DNA of 64,000 bases from Perca fluviatilis (GCF_010015445.1 NC_053121.1:29407434-29471433); one strand, 5' to 3'. Positions 41,822 through 54,152 are shown, numbered from the stretch's first letter. Notes: generated by a model not told the origin, from the letters alone. A program made the numbers and translations.

Positions 41822-42979
41822 CAGGGGCGGACAGGGACAAAAATTCAGCCCTGGCACTGTAGCCACACCAGCCCACATCACCACGCCCATGCAGCCCCAC
41901 CCACGGACATGTGCATTCACTAATTACATTTGTGTACAGATGGTGACATAATATAAGCAGTTTAAAGAGCATATGTTTAGAACAAATTTACACATACTGT
42001 CTGTTTATGCCGTTTTTGTCTGTGTTTCTCTCTGTTAACACTGTACATATTGTCTGTCTGGTTCTCCATCTTTTCGTCTGTTTTAACTCTCTAATTCTGC
42101 AATTTAAATATGTTTTTATGGCTGTGATTATACTTCAGGGTTTTTCCTTGCTCAGAATTGGCCTTTGGGGGAACACATAAAGTTGTGAGGGTAAAATACT
42201 TAAATTCCTGCATTCTGTTACATTTTTAGGCACCAATATATGGTAAAAACATCTATATTTATGGCAAGGAAATCACAAAATTCTGGTTGCGGGTAATAAT
42301 TCAAAATACAAAATATAATGGAATATTATTATATTCAGTAGTCCAGTAAGGGGGCTTTCACATCTGGGACATACGACAACATTGACCCCAAGGTCCAGTT
42401 GTTTAAAATAGCATGAACAGGGCTTTATGGTAACTTTTTTTCCCCAAGGAGCACGTTTTGCTCCCATGTTGAAAAATGTAGGATTGACTTACATAAGCTA
42501 CTGCTTTTACTGCTAAATTGTACAATAATACAATCATGTTATGGAAACAAAACGTTGTGAAGTGTAATGTTTTCTACATTCTATTGATCAAAAATCATCA
42601 GTGATGTTGAATATAGCCTACAGTGTAAAGGACCACCACAGTTCATGCATACATGTGAACCGCGGATTAATTGTTTAACCTACATAGTGTAAAACTAAAC
42701 ACTACGTGAATGGGGCACAGCAGAAAGACGGTGCAGAACGACACTGCTTGTTCAGGGTTTTCATGTGTACGCCAAACCAACTGTACCAAAACACCGAATT
42801 AGACTACCATTTAATGCGATGAAATGTTTTTAGTCGAACCCTGCAAATGGAGATCCTGTTTGAAGTTGACGTGCTTGATTTTGACTGAAAGTCCCAAATT
42901 GAGTAACCTCTGATTAGGTCGGTCGGCCCATCATGGGACCAGGCCAAATGCTTAATATTTATTATTATTAATTATTATT

Positions 42980-43011
<32 letters not shown>

Positions 43012-43195
43012 TGTTATTATTATTATTATTATTATAGTGAAATTGTGCAAGTGATAAAAACCCATCCTATGTACTGTCGGCCTGTAAAGACAATTTATTT
43101 GTATTTAAAAAAATATAAATCTGACCGGCCCACATTTTAAAAAAATGGTCCGGCCCCTCTGGCATTTGCCAGAATTGCCAGATGGCCAAACCGCC
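41822..43195. mobile_element. probable TIR element, ~1.37 kb
   Basis: The left end CAGGGGCGGACAGGGAC is followed by a GC-rich patch. The right end holds CTGGCATTTGCCAGAATTGC and GCCAAACCGCCTG. In many fish genomes these blocks form the two ends of one element (CAGGGGCGGACTGG-type), and the internal GGTCGGTCGGCCCATCATGG and CTGACCGGCCCACATTTT fit it. The two ends seen here are not clean inverted copies, and the flanks TTAAAGTC / TTATTGTC agree at only six of eight bases. Edges and unity are therefore uncertain. Confidence 0.45.
42957..43035. repeat. (ATT)n/(ATC)n trinucleotide array
   Basis: Runs of ATT, then about ten ATC units, then ATT again, inside the TIR element. Confidence 0.92.
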
Positions 43196-43314
43196 TGTTA
43201 TTGTCACAGACAAAACACAGACATGGCTGATATGATCAGGATTCAGCTGAATAGCACTGTAAAAACTATACCTGACCTTAGAGAAAACGATTGCGCTCAA
43301 ACACCCTAAAGAGA

Positions 43315-43317
<3 letters not shown>

Positions 43318-43356
<39 letters not shown>

Positions 43357-43371
43357 AGAGAGAGAGAGAGC

Positions 43372-43405
<34 letters not shown>
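43318..43405. repeat. (GA)n microsatellite
   Basis: GA units with two GCGAGGGA interruptions. The 155-codon minus-strand frame at 43067-43534 is open because of this Ser-Leu-coding tract and is not a gene. Confidence 0.96.
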
Positions 43406-43409
<4 letters not shown>

Positions 43410-45935
43410 CAGCAACTACAATAATACCCAACTATAATAATTAGAAAAATATGACTCATAATGATTATCGCAGTGGATATAATAGGGCAGTGGGTATAAT
43501 ATGAGGATAGTAATATCTGAAACCAAAACTTCACTTAGGCATACAGGGGGATGTTCAAGGTCCCAATTAGAGAAGAGCAGACACAGTCTTTTCTGTTGCA
43601 GAGTCACCTTGCAATTTAAGCAGCTAAAAGTGCTTGTTTTTACTGGATGGTCCCTGTGGTGAAGGATTAAAGTAGTAGTGGACACTGAACTAACTCAAAG
43701 AAAACTAAACAAATGGAACCTTGGACAGATTAACTGTACAGTGTCATACAACGACTTAAAAATAACTATTTAGTCTTTGCTGAAAGAGGTTGTTATGAGA
43801 CTAACCATGGAAACCTTCCATTCAAGCAAGAACAGCACAACTACATGCAGCATGTTATAGAAAGAATAATATAATTACACAATATTTGACAAAGGTTGTG
43901 TGTAATTCGTTCTGAATCATGAAGCTACGCCTATGCTCGCTGGTTTAAACAGATATATTTGTGCATGAGCTCATTCATTAATTACTTTTGTTTAGAGCTC
44001 GCGAAACAGTGTTTGGTGAATGTCAATATGTAAAGATGTAATATCTGGTATAATTGTTTATTTTAGCAGATATTCAGTCAATCATGCAAGAAGAGTCCTT
44101 TAACTGTGACAGTCAAGCGCAGATGCGGTTATATAAATAAACGACTAGAAATTGCCTTACTGATATTGTTAGTACACTCATAACACAATCTGGAAAGTTC
44201 ACTGAAAACAGAAACCAACCAAAGTGACACAAAACAGAAACAAGTTGTTATGTGGGCCATTGTTGATGCTCAATTATCAGGCATTAAATATGTTCAAAAA
44301 ATATTTCACTTGTCTGTTTGCCGACCCTCCACAGAGAATAGTCTGGCCCCATTCTTATTGCTACACCTAGAGTTGGATTTCCACACTACTTTGGTACTCT
44401 GCCAGTGCAAGGGAAAAGTTTTGGTTTGAGATCTGAGGTTTTATATTTCTTAAACCAATTAAAGACGTCAAGTATTATTAGTAGTAGCATAAGCAGTGTA
44501 AACTGTGCTCAGCTCACCAGTGCTCTTGTTAAATACAGAGCTGTAGGTGTTGGAAATGTGGTTACATTACACACAACCTTAAGCCAAAGGACAATATTAT
44601 CCAGAAAAATTGCTTCAATGATATATTCAAATATGTCAGGAAAGACAAAAAATGGTGCCTTATTAAAAAGAAAGGAATATACTTTTTCATGGTCCCACCA
44701 TGGCAGAACATTTGTCTTTGTCTAACCAATAAAAGAGAATAAACAGTAAAAACAATGAACATTACAAAAACAAACAAAAATCAGCAATACAAAAATATGT
44801 GCAAAAGCATTAGTTGTGCAAAACATTAAGGCATCAGATCTTGATTGTATGTGCATTTATTATGGGGAAGCATTATCAGAACATCAATTGCCATTTGTTA
44901 CATGTTTAAAACTTGATGTAGCATGATAAGACGACAATTAGAAGCAGAAAACTTAATTTGCAAATTCAGACTTGTTTATTTCCCCATTGTGGATCTTTTC
45001 AGTCTTGGGCAGTGTGATCTGAAAAAATGGTGCTATGAAGTAAAAAAAAAAAAAATTTACTGTGCAAACAATTTTTTGTCTCCTTTTTCTTAAGGCCTAT
45101 TCATTGTAGCCTATCAGAGGAATGTGTTCCTCTCCTTTAGCTGGTCATTGGCTGATGAATGTTGGTCATGTTCAACACATGTTGGAGAAGTGTGTGTATA
45201 TATTGTTTGTGATCTGATGAAGGTCACAAGACCATCATGCCTTTTTGTTTTTGAATATATGTTCCATCTTTGGCTTTGAGAGAGTGCCGGCACCTTTCCT
45301 GTTTCGTTTACAGTAGTACCCCAGGCAGATTGCAGATTATGAAGTGTTGCGTGTTGCATAATCAATAAGAAAAGCACAAAAAACTTGTCTGAATGTCTCA
45401 ATCCTGACAACTGGTGCCAAAAAAAGTCCAAAACATAAAGAATTAAAGAGTGTCCGCATACTGACTGTGCAATTACTCCCAAACCATATACATTTATTAA
45501 CAACTACACACCAGTTGTGTTTCAGGCATAGTAGATTAATGAGGTGTAAATCAATTTATATACTTGTGGCACATCCATGTACAGATTCATCAGACAATAC
45601 TACAGTAGGTTTTACTTTCTCAAACTCAGTTATTTGGGATTAAGAGCATGTTACCAAGGACTTACTTCAAGCCTGAAAAAAAATGAATGTATTATCTGAT
45701 ATTCTGCATCATATTCAAGCAGACATAATCACAAAAAAACTCAATATTTTTGCACCAAACATCATATTGTTACACTGACTTTGTAAATAGTGTATAAATT
45801 TAGAATCTGTATTGTATATTATTGTGACTTAGACTGTATAATGCTATTATTCCTTTAAAAAAACTGTTTTAATCTATTGCACCACACATAATTAAATGAA
45901 TGAATGAACTGAATGAATTAGGTTATGAATAAGGT
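43406..45935. other. no gene seen; 2.5 kb
   Basis: AT-rich sequence. The 106-codon plus-strand frame at 44405 and 129-codon minus-strand frame at 45114-45503 show no recognised domain. A phrase GATCTGATGAAGGTCACAAG at about 45211 is reminiscent of a dispersed fish repeat. A poly-A run lies near 45043. Confidence 0.45.
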
Positions 45936-46085
45936 CCAGCAGTAGCTCAGTCCATGGGAATTGGCTTGGGGACCGGAGGGTGGTAACCCATCATTCTGAC
46001 ATCTCTCCACATTTGATGCATGGGCATTTGCGCAAACAGAATGAAAAAGTGAATTTCCCCAAGTGGACAATTGAAGTATATTAAA
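45936..46085 (+). mobile_element. internally deleted tRNA-derived SINE
   Basis: A tRNA-like head (CAGTAGCTCAGTCCATGGGA, TTGGGGACCGGAGGGT) is joined directly to the 3' body (CATTCTGACATCTCTCC, AACAGAATGAAAAAGTGAAT) and a tail ATTTCCCCAAGTGGACAATT. The A box (TAGCTCAGTCCATGG) is readable. The B box and the middle third, where the 37156 piece begins, are missing. This copy is probably not transcribable. Confidence 0.65.
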
Positions 46086-47050
46086 GTGAATTATATGATT
46101 ATGAATGTTATAAGACACACAAAACAACACAAAAGTAAAAGAATCAGTGATTGGTCTTTGCGGTAAAAGAACAGTGCTTTGAGGGAGATGCATCATCTCA
46201 AACAAATGAAAACATTTAACAGTTATTGCCCATTTGTCTGATTAAAAAATCTTGCATTGCTTTTGCTTCAGCAAACACAAATGCAGAACAAGATGTCAAT
46301 TATGAGTTTAGATCAACTTAAAGTACAACCAAACAAAAGCAATCGACATCAAAGCACCAAATCCAGTAGCTAGCTCATTAGACTGCTTGCTATTGATGTA
46401 CGTTCCCTTCAGCAAACAACATGAAGCCCTCACTGTTCCTCAGAGTCGATGAGTCAGAGCTGCACTAAACATGGGCAGCAGTGCTCACTGCTACTATATC
46501 CGAGCTGTCCGTCAATACTCTTTTCATGCTCATGATCAGAGCAGAAGAAAGGGCAGTCTTCACGCTTGACATTTGTGGCTGCATACGCCTTACCAATAAA
46601 TATAAAACTAACTGAGTAAAAACTGTACAGCCACACTAATGTCCCTGTGAGGCTAAAACACTCATCATAAACTAGAAAAGAACATTGTCAAATAGATAAG
46701 AAGTGGAGGCAACTTTGTTATCCTGATGTTTTATTGTTGCTCTATTTTATTAGTTTAAAAGAACAGTAAATAGTTCAGAGTTAAGGACATAATGACGAAA
46801 TTTTAATTTGTCGATACTGAACATATCAGTAAACTGTTCATTGACAATATATTTTATTCGCTTTTTGCAAAAATATCAGATCTTGCAATACAATATGCTT
46901 GTAGTGACCACAGCACTATTGACCTTTTATTATGGTGACTGTTAACATTTAACCAAAACCTAATCTATACTTTGTTGCCTAAACCTAACCACAGACGGGA
47001 TACAGGATGACAACTTCAGTCTCTCGATTCAAAGTCCTGCAATTTGTATA
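46086..47050. other. no gene seen
   Basis: AT-rich. Near 46940-47010, TTAACCAAAACCTAATC and CCTAAACCTAACCACAGACG resemble the tail of the dispersed repeat seen at 31430-31620. Confidence 0.45.
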
Positions 47051-47058
47051 CCCTTCAT

Positions 47059-47909
47059 TAGGGCTGAGTATCAGTACTGACCGAAATAACCCAGTACAGA
47101 GTAGTATTGATAGTATCTATTTTACCTGTCACATTAGTGCCTATCATTAAAAACAAAGCTGGTTAAGGATATTACTATAGCTTTGTTACAAGGTTGTATG
47201 TGCTGGACGGTTTTCGCTACTCTTTAAACAATCACATATTTTTTAAATTTTATACTTAAGCCTTTCCAAATATTTGTGAAATTTTTGGTATGCTCATCAT
47301 AATGTATATGGGGTATTCCCCCATTAATTAAAATTTATTTTTTTAATTTCATATTGATTATTTAACATATTTTTGTTTTTATTAATATTTTTTTTTTATT
47401 AATCTTATTTGTTATTTATTTACATGTTTAATGTTCATTTTAAAATTTTTTTTACAATTTTTTAATTTTTTGTTAGTTTAAATTACTATATACTTTTTAA
47501 TATATTAATATTACACTTTTGTATTAATTTATTTTAAATTATTATTAATTTTATTAATGTTTGTAATATTGAAACTTCTACCTGCATTCAATCCTTTTTG
47601 TACCAAGATCTAAAAAAGATAAAAATTACTATTTGTATGGTTTTGCTTGCAGCCAATCACAGCAAGCGGTTTTTGATTTAATGCGAGTGCGTGTGATTGG
47701 CCCACTACCGCAGCAGCTAAAACCCACAGTGTGTGGTGAAGTCCAGCGAGGGTATTTGATGTGGGCAGTTCAGCATTCCGAGATGCTTCTATTCACATGG
47801 TGAAAAAAAGGTATCAAATTAAGTACTAGATTGGTATCACTATCATTTCAGGGTAGGCCTACTGGTATTGGTACTGGTATCATAATTTCTTAAACAATAC
47901 CCAGCCCTA
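47059..47909. mobile_element. hAT-like element with very AT-rich core
   Basis: The ends TAGGGCTGAGTATC and AATACCCAGCCCTA are inverted repeats. Flanking octamers CCCTTCAT (47051-47058) and CCCACCAT (47910-47917) agree at six of eight positions, a decayed 8-bp target duplication. Subterminal TATTGGTACTGGTATC and CAGTACTGACCGAAATAACC fit a known fish hAT end. The core (about 47240-47590) is extremely rich in A and T with long T runs. No coding frame. Confidence 0.75.
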
Positions 47910-49215
47910 CCCACCATTACCCGGACCAACTCTCTGTGACTCTTGTGCAGCTATTACATGTAGCACTTACTCACAATTTAATTCAGAAAACAAAGCAGTA
48001 CTATATAATTAATTTCTAGAAAACATTGACTGCCCAATCGAGGTATGTAAATTGCCCAATACTAGCACACCCCAAAGCTACAGACTCATTATAAGTAGCA
48101 GGTCTACTCAAGGGCGCAACTACCCAGTGTCAGAGGGGTATGCAGCACCCCAAAAAACAAAGAAATAAATAAATAAGTGTGCCGGACATCATCATGTATG
48201 GGCTTTAAATAAAAAAGGTTTATTATAAAGTATATCAGCCACTGTATGCCTACCATAATTATAAATAATTATATGGTATATATGTACATACATATACATT
48301 ATATATATATATATATATATTATTGTAGCCCACTTTTTTCTTGTACTGTATTTTCATTACAATAAATAAATCATCATTAAATGGCATTTGAGCATAGGCC
48401 TATGCGTTGCGGATGTTTAAATTTGCGTTCTGATTTGTTTACTATGTCCCCGCTGTCAGACATAGGCTAATTGTTATATTTTCCATCTCTGTCTGCACTA
48501 TTTTTTCCGCAAAAAGGACACGGTGAATACGTTCTTCAAACCATACTGGACATTTAATTTTGTGTGGTCTAACTAATAGAACAGAAATTAATCTGTTGGT
48601 ATCAAGTGGCTCCCCTTACAGTTCCACCTAATGTTAGACCTACCTGTTGCCTTCCCCTGTCTTTCCTGATCCACCATCCTCACACCTGAATGAAATTAAC
48701 TCACTGTTAAATATAGCAGCCTAAATTCAATTCTTAAATCAGCCTAGTGATGGCATCAGATAAGACAACTATTATGCAGTAAGGTTGTGCTCCTGTTGAA
48801 ATTGCATTCACATTTTGGATTACAAATATGGAGAGCCACTTAGCACAGACCTTTAAAAAGAGAGAGAGAGATGTGACCCTGTAATTACAGCACCCAACAG
48901 ATGTAACTATAGCCTATATGTCTGACAGCTAATGGTAAAACAAAATCTATTAATGATTCCATGGTAAACCAGAGTTATTGCATTAGTTATGTTTTCCAGA
49001 TTCTTGTCATTTATTGAACATGCTACCTTATATTTTCCAGTTTTCAGCTCAGCAACCTCGGTTGTGCATATTCTAAGCAAGCCGTAAACCCCCATTTGGC
49101 TGCTACATTCCCAACTTTAGCAAACACTAGCTATTATTTGCAATATTTGCAAGCCTCCAAGCACAGACGTCACACTTTAAATCCTACCTGTTGCCTTTCA
49201 CCATACACTTATTAA

Positions 49216-49733
49216 AAGGTCCCATGACATGGTGCTCTTTGGATGCTTTTATATCGACCTTAGTGGTCCCCTAATACTGTACCTGAAGTCTCTTTCCCGA
49301 AATTCAGCCTTGATGCAGAATTACAGCCACTAGAGCCAGTCCCACAATGAGCTTTGCTTAGTATGTGCCATTTCTGCGTCTGTAGCTATTGAGGAGGAGA
49401 GAGGGGGGGGCAAGGTGGAGGGTGTGGTTGTGGCCTTGACCAACTGCCACTTTGCTCGTTTGAAAGCCATGATGTCTCTCTCTCATGGGTTGGCCAAATT
49501 CTCTGTTCAGGCAAAGCAGAGAAAGGGGAGGTAACCTTGCTTCTTATGACCTCATAAGGAGCAAGATTCCAGATCGGCCCATCTGAGCTTTCATTTTCTC
49601 AAAGGCAGAGCAGGATACCCAGGGCTCGGTTTACACCTATCACCATTTCTAGCCACTGGGGGACCATAGGCAGGCTGGGGAACTCATATTAATGTTAAAA
49701 AACATAAAGTGAAATGTTCATGCCATGGGACCT
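49216..49733. mobile_element. TTAA-flanked element, 518 bp, nested in hAT
   Basis: The ends AAGGTCCCATGACATGG and CCATGGGACCT are inverted-like, each bordered by TTAA (49212-49215 and 49734-49737). TTAA duplications are the hallmark of piggyBac and Kolobok elements. The body is GC-richer than its host and non-coding, and I recognise it as an abundant fish MITE. It lies wholly inside 48109-50191 and so inserted later. Confidence 0.75.
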
Positions 49734-49887
49734 TTAACTGCTGTTGCATCCCTTGACATGCTATCTCCTTTTCCCTCTTTCTTTTTCTATGTTTAGCCCC
49801 CGACAGCTTTTTTGCTTTATCCATCTTTTTCCATAGATGACAACTCATTATTGCACCTGCTCGCTCAGCTATTACGATATTATGAAT

Positions 49888-49950
49888 CCTACTATGGCCA
49901 CGCCAAGACCCGGGCTATTGAAGGGCGTGTCTTGGCGTGGCCATAGTAGG
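49888..49950. other. 22-bp perfect inverted repeat with 19-base loop
   Basis: The arm at 49888-49909 (CCTACTATGG…CGCCAAGAC) is repeated as an exact reverse complement at 49929-49950. The loop is 49910-49928. If transcribed, it would form a stable GC-rich hairpin of a length within the range of microRNA precursors. It sits in the right half of the hAT-like element. Confidence 0.85.
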
Positions 49951-50199
49951 GATCGCCCCCCGCTCCCTCTTCTACAGTATGCCAAAATTCTATGATGGAA
50001 TCTTATGACACAGGGCACATACTCTAGCCTGTTAGTTCTCTACAATGTTATATAACATTGAGGAAATGTAGAAATAATTTAGAAACGCACAAAAGCAGCT
50101 ACATATATATATTTTTAACCATCGCTTTGGCCCCCATGGTGCTGCGCCCCTATGCGCTGCATATAGCGCATACCCACTTTTTGCGCCACTGGGTCTACT

Positions 50200-51964
50200 T
50201 TCTCAGCCTCTGCTGTACTTGGGCTCAATTGTGCTTTTGAGCTAGCATGCTAATGGCCTAATGTGAGAGTGTTAACACTTAATAGACCTATAACAAGCAT
50301 TGCATGTCAGCAACTGTGTTCCATGTTTTATCATGTACAGTTTGTCAAAATAATGTACAAAATATTTTGGTAATCCATCCAGTAATTGGATTTAACTCTG
50401 GACCACGTGTTGAACAGACAGACATGAAGGGAAAGTAAAAGCGTGCATTTAGTTTTTTTATTAGCTTTTAATTTGATTATCCATCATCATGGCCGACAAA
50501 CAGGTGAGGAAATGGCTTCAATTTGATATGCCTAGTTTCTTTTACTGTGGGAGAAAGAAATGATACTCCCAAATGTATATCTTTTTTTTAAATCAAAATG
50601 TACCCACAATGCTGTGTGTCAGCAATAAGTAAAATATGTTTCTATGCCACAGTAACTGCATCTAAAGTAGGTAATTTTGAGTTATAGTGTTCCCATGTGT
50701 GAACCTAAAGCAGATTTTCTTGAGTAACTGGATTGAGAAGGTTATCTTCTGTCCATTTACATGCAGCCAATGTCACTGATTGATTGCCACCTTCTGCAGA
50801 TTCTCCATCAGTATGCCTTGTAACTTGTAACTGTGTGATCAGAGGCTCTTCTTTGATGTCTAGGTCCCATGACAGCTAGTACATGACACTTGGCCATCAT
50901 GCTGATGAATTTATTGTAATATCACTTGCATCTCTGAAGGACAACATCCAGCCTATGAAGCTTTGAAGTACATTCCCAATATTAATGTTTTTCAGTGATT
51001 TTGCTCTATCCGAACAAACTTTCACTTCTCCAAAGAAAAATGTTTATGGATTGAAACACAAAAAAACGTAAAAACATTTTTAAAAGTGTCATCCACTTTG
51101 TCTGCAGTGTGCAAGATTAAAGAGAACCTTAATAGCACTTTGCATGTGGATGGTATTTCCACAGAGGCGATGAGGCTCTCATGAGGCTGTTTTGGTCTGT
51201 AAAGAGACCAAAAACAACAACAAGGTGATTTCCATTACATTGTAATGGCACATCATTTACCAATTTCTTCTCCATCACAATATAAAAAAAACCTGAGAAA
51301 GAGGAGAGGTGATTATTTTAGATGAAAGTCGACTACACAGTCAACTTCCATCACGCAGCCGACAGAGGAAACACTGGGATGTGACAGAGAGACAAAGAGA
51401 CAATGAGTGCTCGCTTTGAAGAACATTATCCCAACAGAATATACCCACTCTCTTCTGCAACTTTAAAATGTGTTTGTTACAGCTTTGATGTCAGAAGATT
51501 GAGTGGGTGTATATTTGCATTTTAGGCATTTATCTGACATGCTGGGGAAACATGACTTTACAGTAACCCATTACCTGCTAAAGAACTTTAATAATGCTCC
51601 ATCCAGTTGAATGTCATACAACTGATTTTATGCTATGCTAATTGATTTTGATGCATAAAAATACAAACATGGCGTAAAATATAGACCTACTCTCTTTTCT
51701 TAGCGGCAGAGTGCTTTGTTAAACCAGTAAATGTCTGTTACTCAAGAGAACATTATCTATCTAGTGAGAAGATTCTTTAAAATACTGCATAACTTGCATT
51801 CACTTTGTTCTGTACTTTGAAGGTTGAGAATACTGCTGTATATCTACAGAAGGGTTTCAGTTGCAATTGACGAAAGCTTTGAGCATTCAGTTATTACAAA
51901 TTTACAGTATGACAAATGTTAAATGACATGACATGAAGTGGAACAATATGTAGACAATGCGATA
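50200..51964. other. no gene seen; 1.8 kb
   Basis: AT-rich, unique-looking. No frame above 60 codons with a motif. Confidence 0.5.
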
Positions 51965-52800
51965 CGGTCCCTTCAGGATTTCGTGATGTCGCGATCACGC
52001 AAATTCACGCAAATTCAACCAATCACCGTGACTTTGGTGCGACTCGCAATTTTGACCAATCACCGCAACTTTCCCGCAAATTTGACCAATAACTGGAGTT
52101 TCCCGCGACTTCAACCAATCCCAGCAGTCCCACGTGCCTGACTTTACGTAAGTATAATGTGACACTGAGTGCCACTCACCAAGCAGGAGTAAGAGAGAGC
52201 TTGTTTCTGAAATTCCGATATGAAGACGAGACTCAAACATCTCAAATTTACCATCAAAATGTACAGCGAAAAACCATGCAAAACATTTCAGACTGTCCTG
52301 CCAACCTGTAGACATTCTAACATCAATGTACACTGTAAAGATTTTTCACTCTAAAGTCGCTGAAAGCTGCTGCTGTTTCAATCCTGTCGGCTATCTGCAG
52401 CGGGCGGGGGCGGGGCTGCTGCTCATACAGTTCCCCCCGCTACTGACGCGCACACACACAAACACACACGGTGGATGCAGGAAAAACCTGAGATGAAACG
52501 ACACAATGACCTAAGTTGAGGACAGCTACACTCGTTAGTTTAAGTGCAATGATAAGTTAAAGTCCAATAAGTACTTTATCGAACCGTATGAATGTGTGGC
52601 CCAGGCCAGGATAGGAAATTAACTAACAATGTAAAGATCAACAAGCCACTGACAACATATGTTCAAATTTGATTCATTCAATAAATTATAATTTTTTGTT
52701 TTAAATCCAACAGCCATTTTCATATGATACCAACATTTGCAGCATCCTGAGCCTTTTTGGTAAGGTTACTAGGAAAACTCAGCCCAGAGTAGTTTTATTA
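51965..52800 (+). mobile_element. family B TIR element, copy 4
   Basis: It starts CGGTCCCTTCAGGATTTCG and follows copy 1 (5002-5870) block by block: CCAAT arm, GCAGTCCCACGTGCC, CGGTGGATGCAGGAAAAACC, ACGACACAATGACC, AGGACAGCTACACTCGTTAG, and the right arm with TTTTTGGTAAGGTTACTAGG. Sequence after about 52800 no longer matches, and the right terminal repeat is missing. Non-coding. The minus-strand 112-codon frame at 51995 is a translation of the repeat. Confidence 0.72.
52019..52119 (+). promoter_or_regulatory. array of four CCAAT boxes in family B copy 4
   Basis: CCAAT at 52019, 52056, 52086 and 52115; spacings 37, 30 and 29, the same as in copy 1. Copy 2 (58731-60096) keeps three of them on the other strand at 59990, 60019 and 60038, where the shortened last interval of 19 fits a 48-base deletion. 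Confidence 0.45.
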
Positions 52801-53305
52801 TAGAGACAGTAATGACAAGGCGTTTCACATGTGATCACAACACAGTTTTGGTGTGAAAGATTACACATATTTGTATTTGCAATTCTTGCATGATCTATGC
52901 TATATTCATGACTTTACAAATTTAAAATACTACCGTTGGTTATAAAACTCACAGAACACTTGAGGTCTGCTCCAACTCTCAGATATGGGCTTAAGGCTTT
53001 TCTGTTTGCCACTAAATTATTGACTTAAACTTGAGACTTTTCATATCTTGCAATACCCTGTAGTTGCACTGCAATTTTTATTCTGCTTGAGACTTGCTAT
53101 GTTTGTTATGACTTGCTATGTATTGGTTTGTACAGATTTGTCTTATTCTATTTTAGCTTATTTTGAATTTTTTTTCGTTTTACGCTTTCTAAAATCCGGT
53201 TGTGTGTCTTTTGATATTGTGTGTCTTTTATACCTTTTCTAAATGTTTTTCTGTATGATGCAAAGCACTTGGCTTGTCATTGGAAGGTATTACTACATAA
53301 AGAAA
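52801..53305. other. no gene seen
   Basis: AT-rich. The plus-strand frame at 53048-53242 is Leu/Phe-rich because of T-rich sequence and shows no motif. Confidence 0.5.
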
Positions 53306-53313
53306 GATTTTTC

Positions 53314-53558
53314 GGTAACCCTTTACTTGAAGGTATCTACATAAGAGTGACATGACAGTGTCATGAACACATGACACTGTCATGACAGTCATAACACATG
53401 AACCCTAACCCTAATTATAACTTGTCATGACAAAAACCGAATGACACTTACTAAAAGAAGCGTTATGTCATAAACATTTATGACTTGTTTATGTTTATGA
53501 CACGTTCATGACAGTGTCATGTCACTCTTATGTAGATACCTTCAAGTAAAGTGTAACC
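53314..53558. mobile_element. foldback MITE, 245 bp
   Basis: The left 55 bases (53314-53368) and right 55 bases (53504-53558) are inverted repeats with 52 of 55 matching by eye. A perfect 8-bp direct repeat GATTTTTC flanks the element (53306-53313 and 53559-53566). Internal TGACATGACAGTGTCATG motifs are themselves palindromic. The AACCCTAACCCTAA stretch inside is a coincidence, not telomere. Non-coding; an 8-bp duplication fits hAT or a similar superfamily. Confidence 0.93.
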
Positions 53559-53566
53559 GATTTTTC

Positions 53567-54151
53567 TTATATTTATGTCACCTAAATTGTCTGATCTTGA
53601 CTATACTGACTATACTGATCTGTGCACAGTGTGTCACTAGAGGCGTTTTCACATTGCTCTACAGAAGGGGGAGATGTCTGCGCACTTCCCTAACATCTGA
53701 CTTTAAACGTATCCCGGACAAGCTAGGTTTGGTACATCACAGATTCGAAAAGCCAATCACTGAATAATATAATGAGCCTATAAAGAAATCTGAAACCAAC
53801 GCAGAGCAAACAAAGCTAACAAACAAACAAATAAAAGATGCTAGCTACACTTACCATTCTGATATGTCTGCTGGTCACCAATTTTGGTGAACAACAGATT
53901 GCTCATCTGAGTCTAGGTCTGACTGGCGCCCGGTTCAGACAGGACGCCAAAACCATGGCTGCGGATTGCGAGCCGGCCGAGGAGCATCCTGTCTGAACAG
54001 CCCAATGGGTTATTCTGCCTCTGATTGGCTTACCCTGTTATTCTTACCCTAACCCTAACCAATCTACACTCCTCATGCCTAAACCGAACTACGTTGACAC
54101 GTTTAGCAGATCTGATCTAGCATTTACCGCGGAAGGTACTGGGCAGTGACA

Positions 54152-54152
<1 letters not shown>
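53567..54152. other. no gene seen; small hairpin
   Basis: The interval 53934-53997 has an 11-base inverted pair TTCAGACAGGA / TCCTGTCTGAA around a GC-rich loop, perhaps part of an old transposon end. TTACCCTAACCCTAACC at ~54045 is a short telomere-like run. Confidence 0.45.

Larger units (their letters stand above)
48109..50191. mobile_element. hAT-like element, 2.08 kb
   Basis: The ends CAAGGGCGCAACTA and TTTTTGCGCCACTG are inverted-repeat-like, flanked by a perfect 8-bp duplication GGTCTACT (48101-48108 and 50192-50199). Subterminal GGGGTATGCAGCACC on the left faces GGTGCTGCGCCCCTATGCGC on the right. It contains an AT microsatellite near 48300, a nested TTAA-flanked element (49216-49733) and a strong hairpin (49888-49950). 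No transposase-like frame was recognised. Confidence 0.85.

Noticed and set aside
43067..43534. 155-codon minus-strand frame with a Ser-Leu-rich core
   Set aside because: The core is the translation of the GA repeat; its flanks show no domain.
45114..45503. 129-codon minus-strand frame
   Set aside because: No domain recognised and part of the sequence resembles a dispersed repeat.
47240..47590. Extreme AT-rich stretch as a replication origin or matrix-attachment site
   Set aside because: It lies inside a TIR element and has no further supporting motif; composition alone is not evidence.
53400..54062. AACCCTAACCCTAA runs suggesting interstitial telomere
   Set aside because: Only two or three imperfect units, one of them inside a MITE; not a telomeric array.
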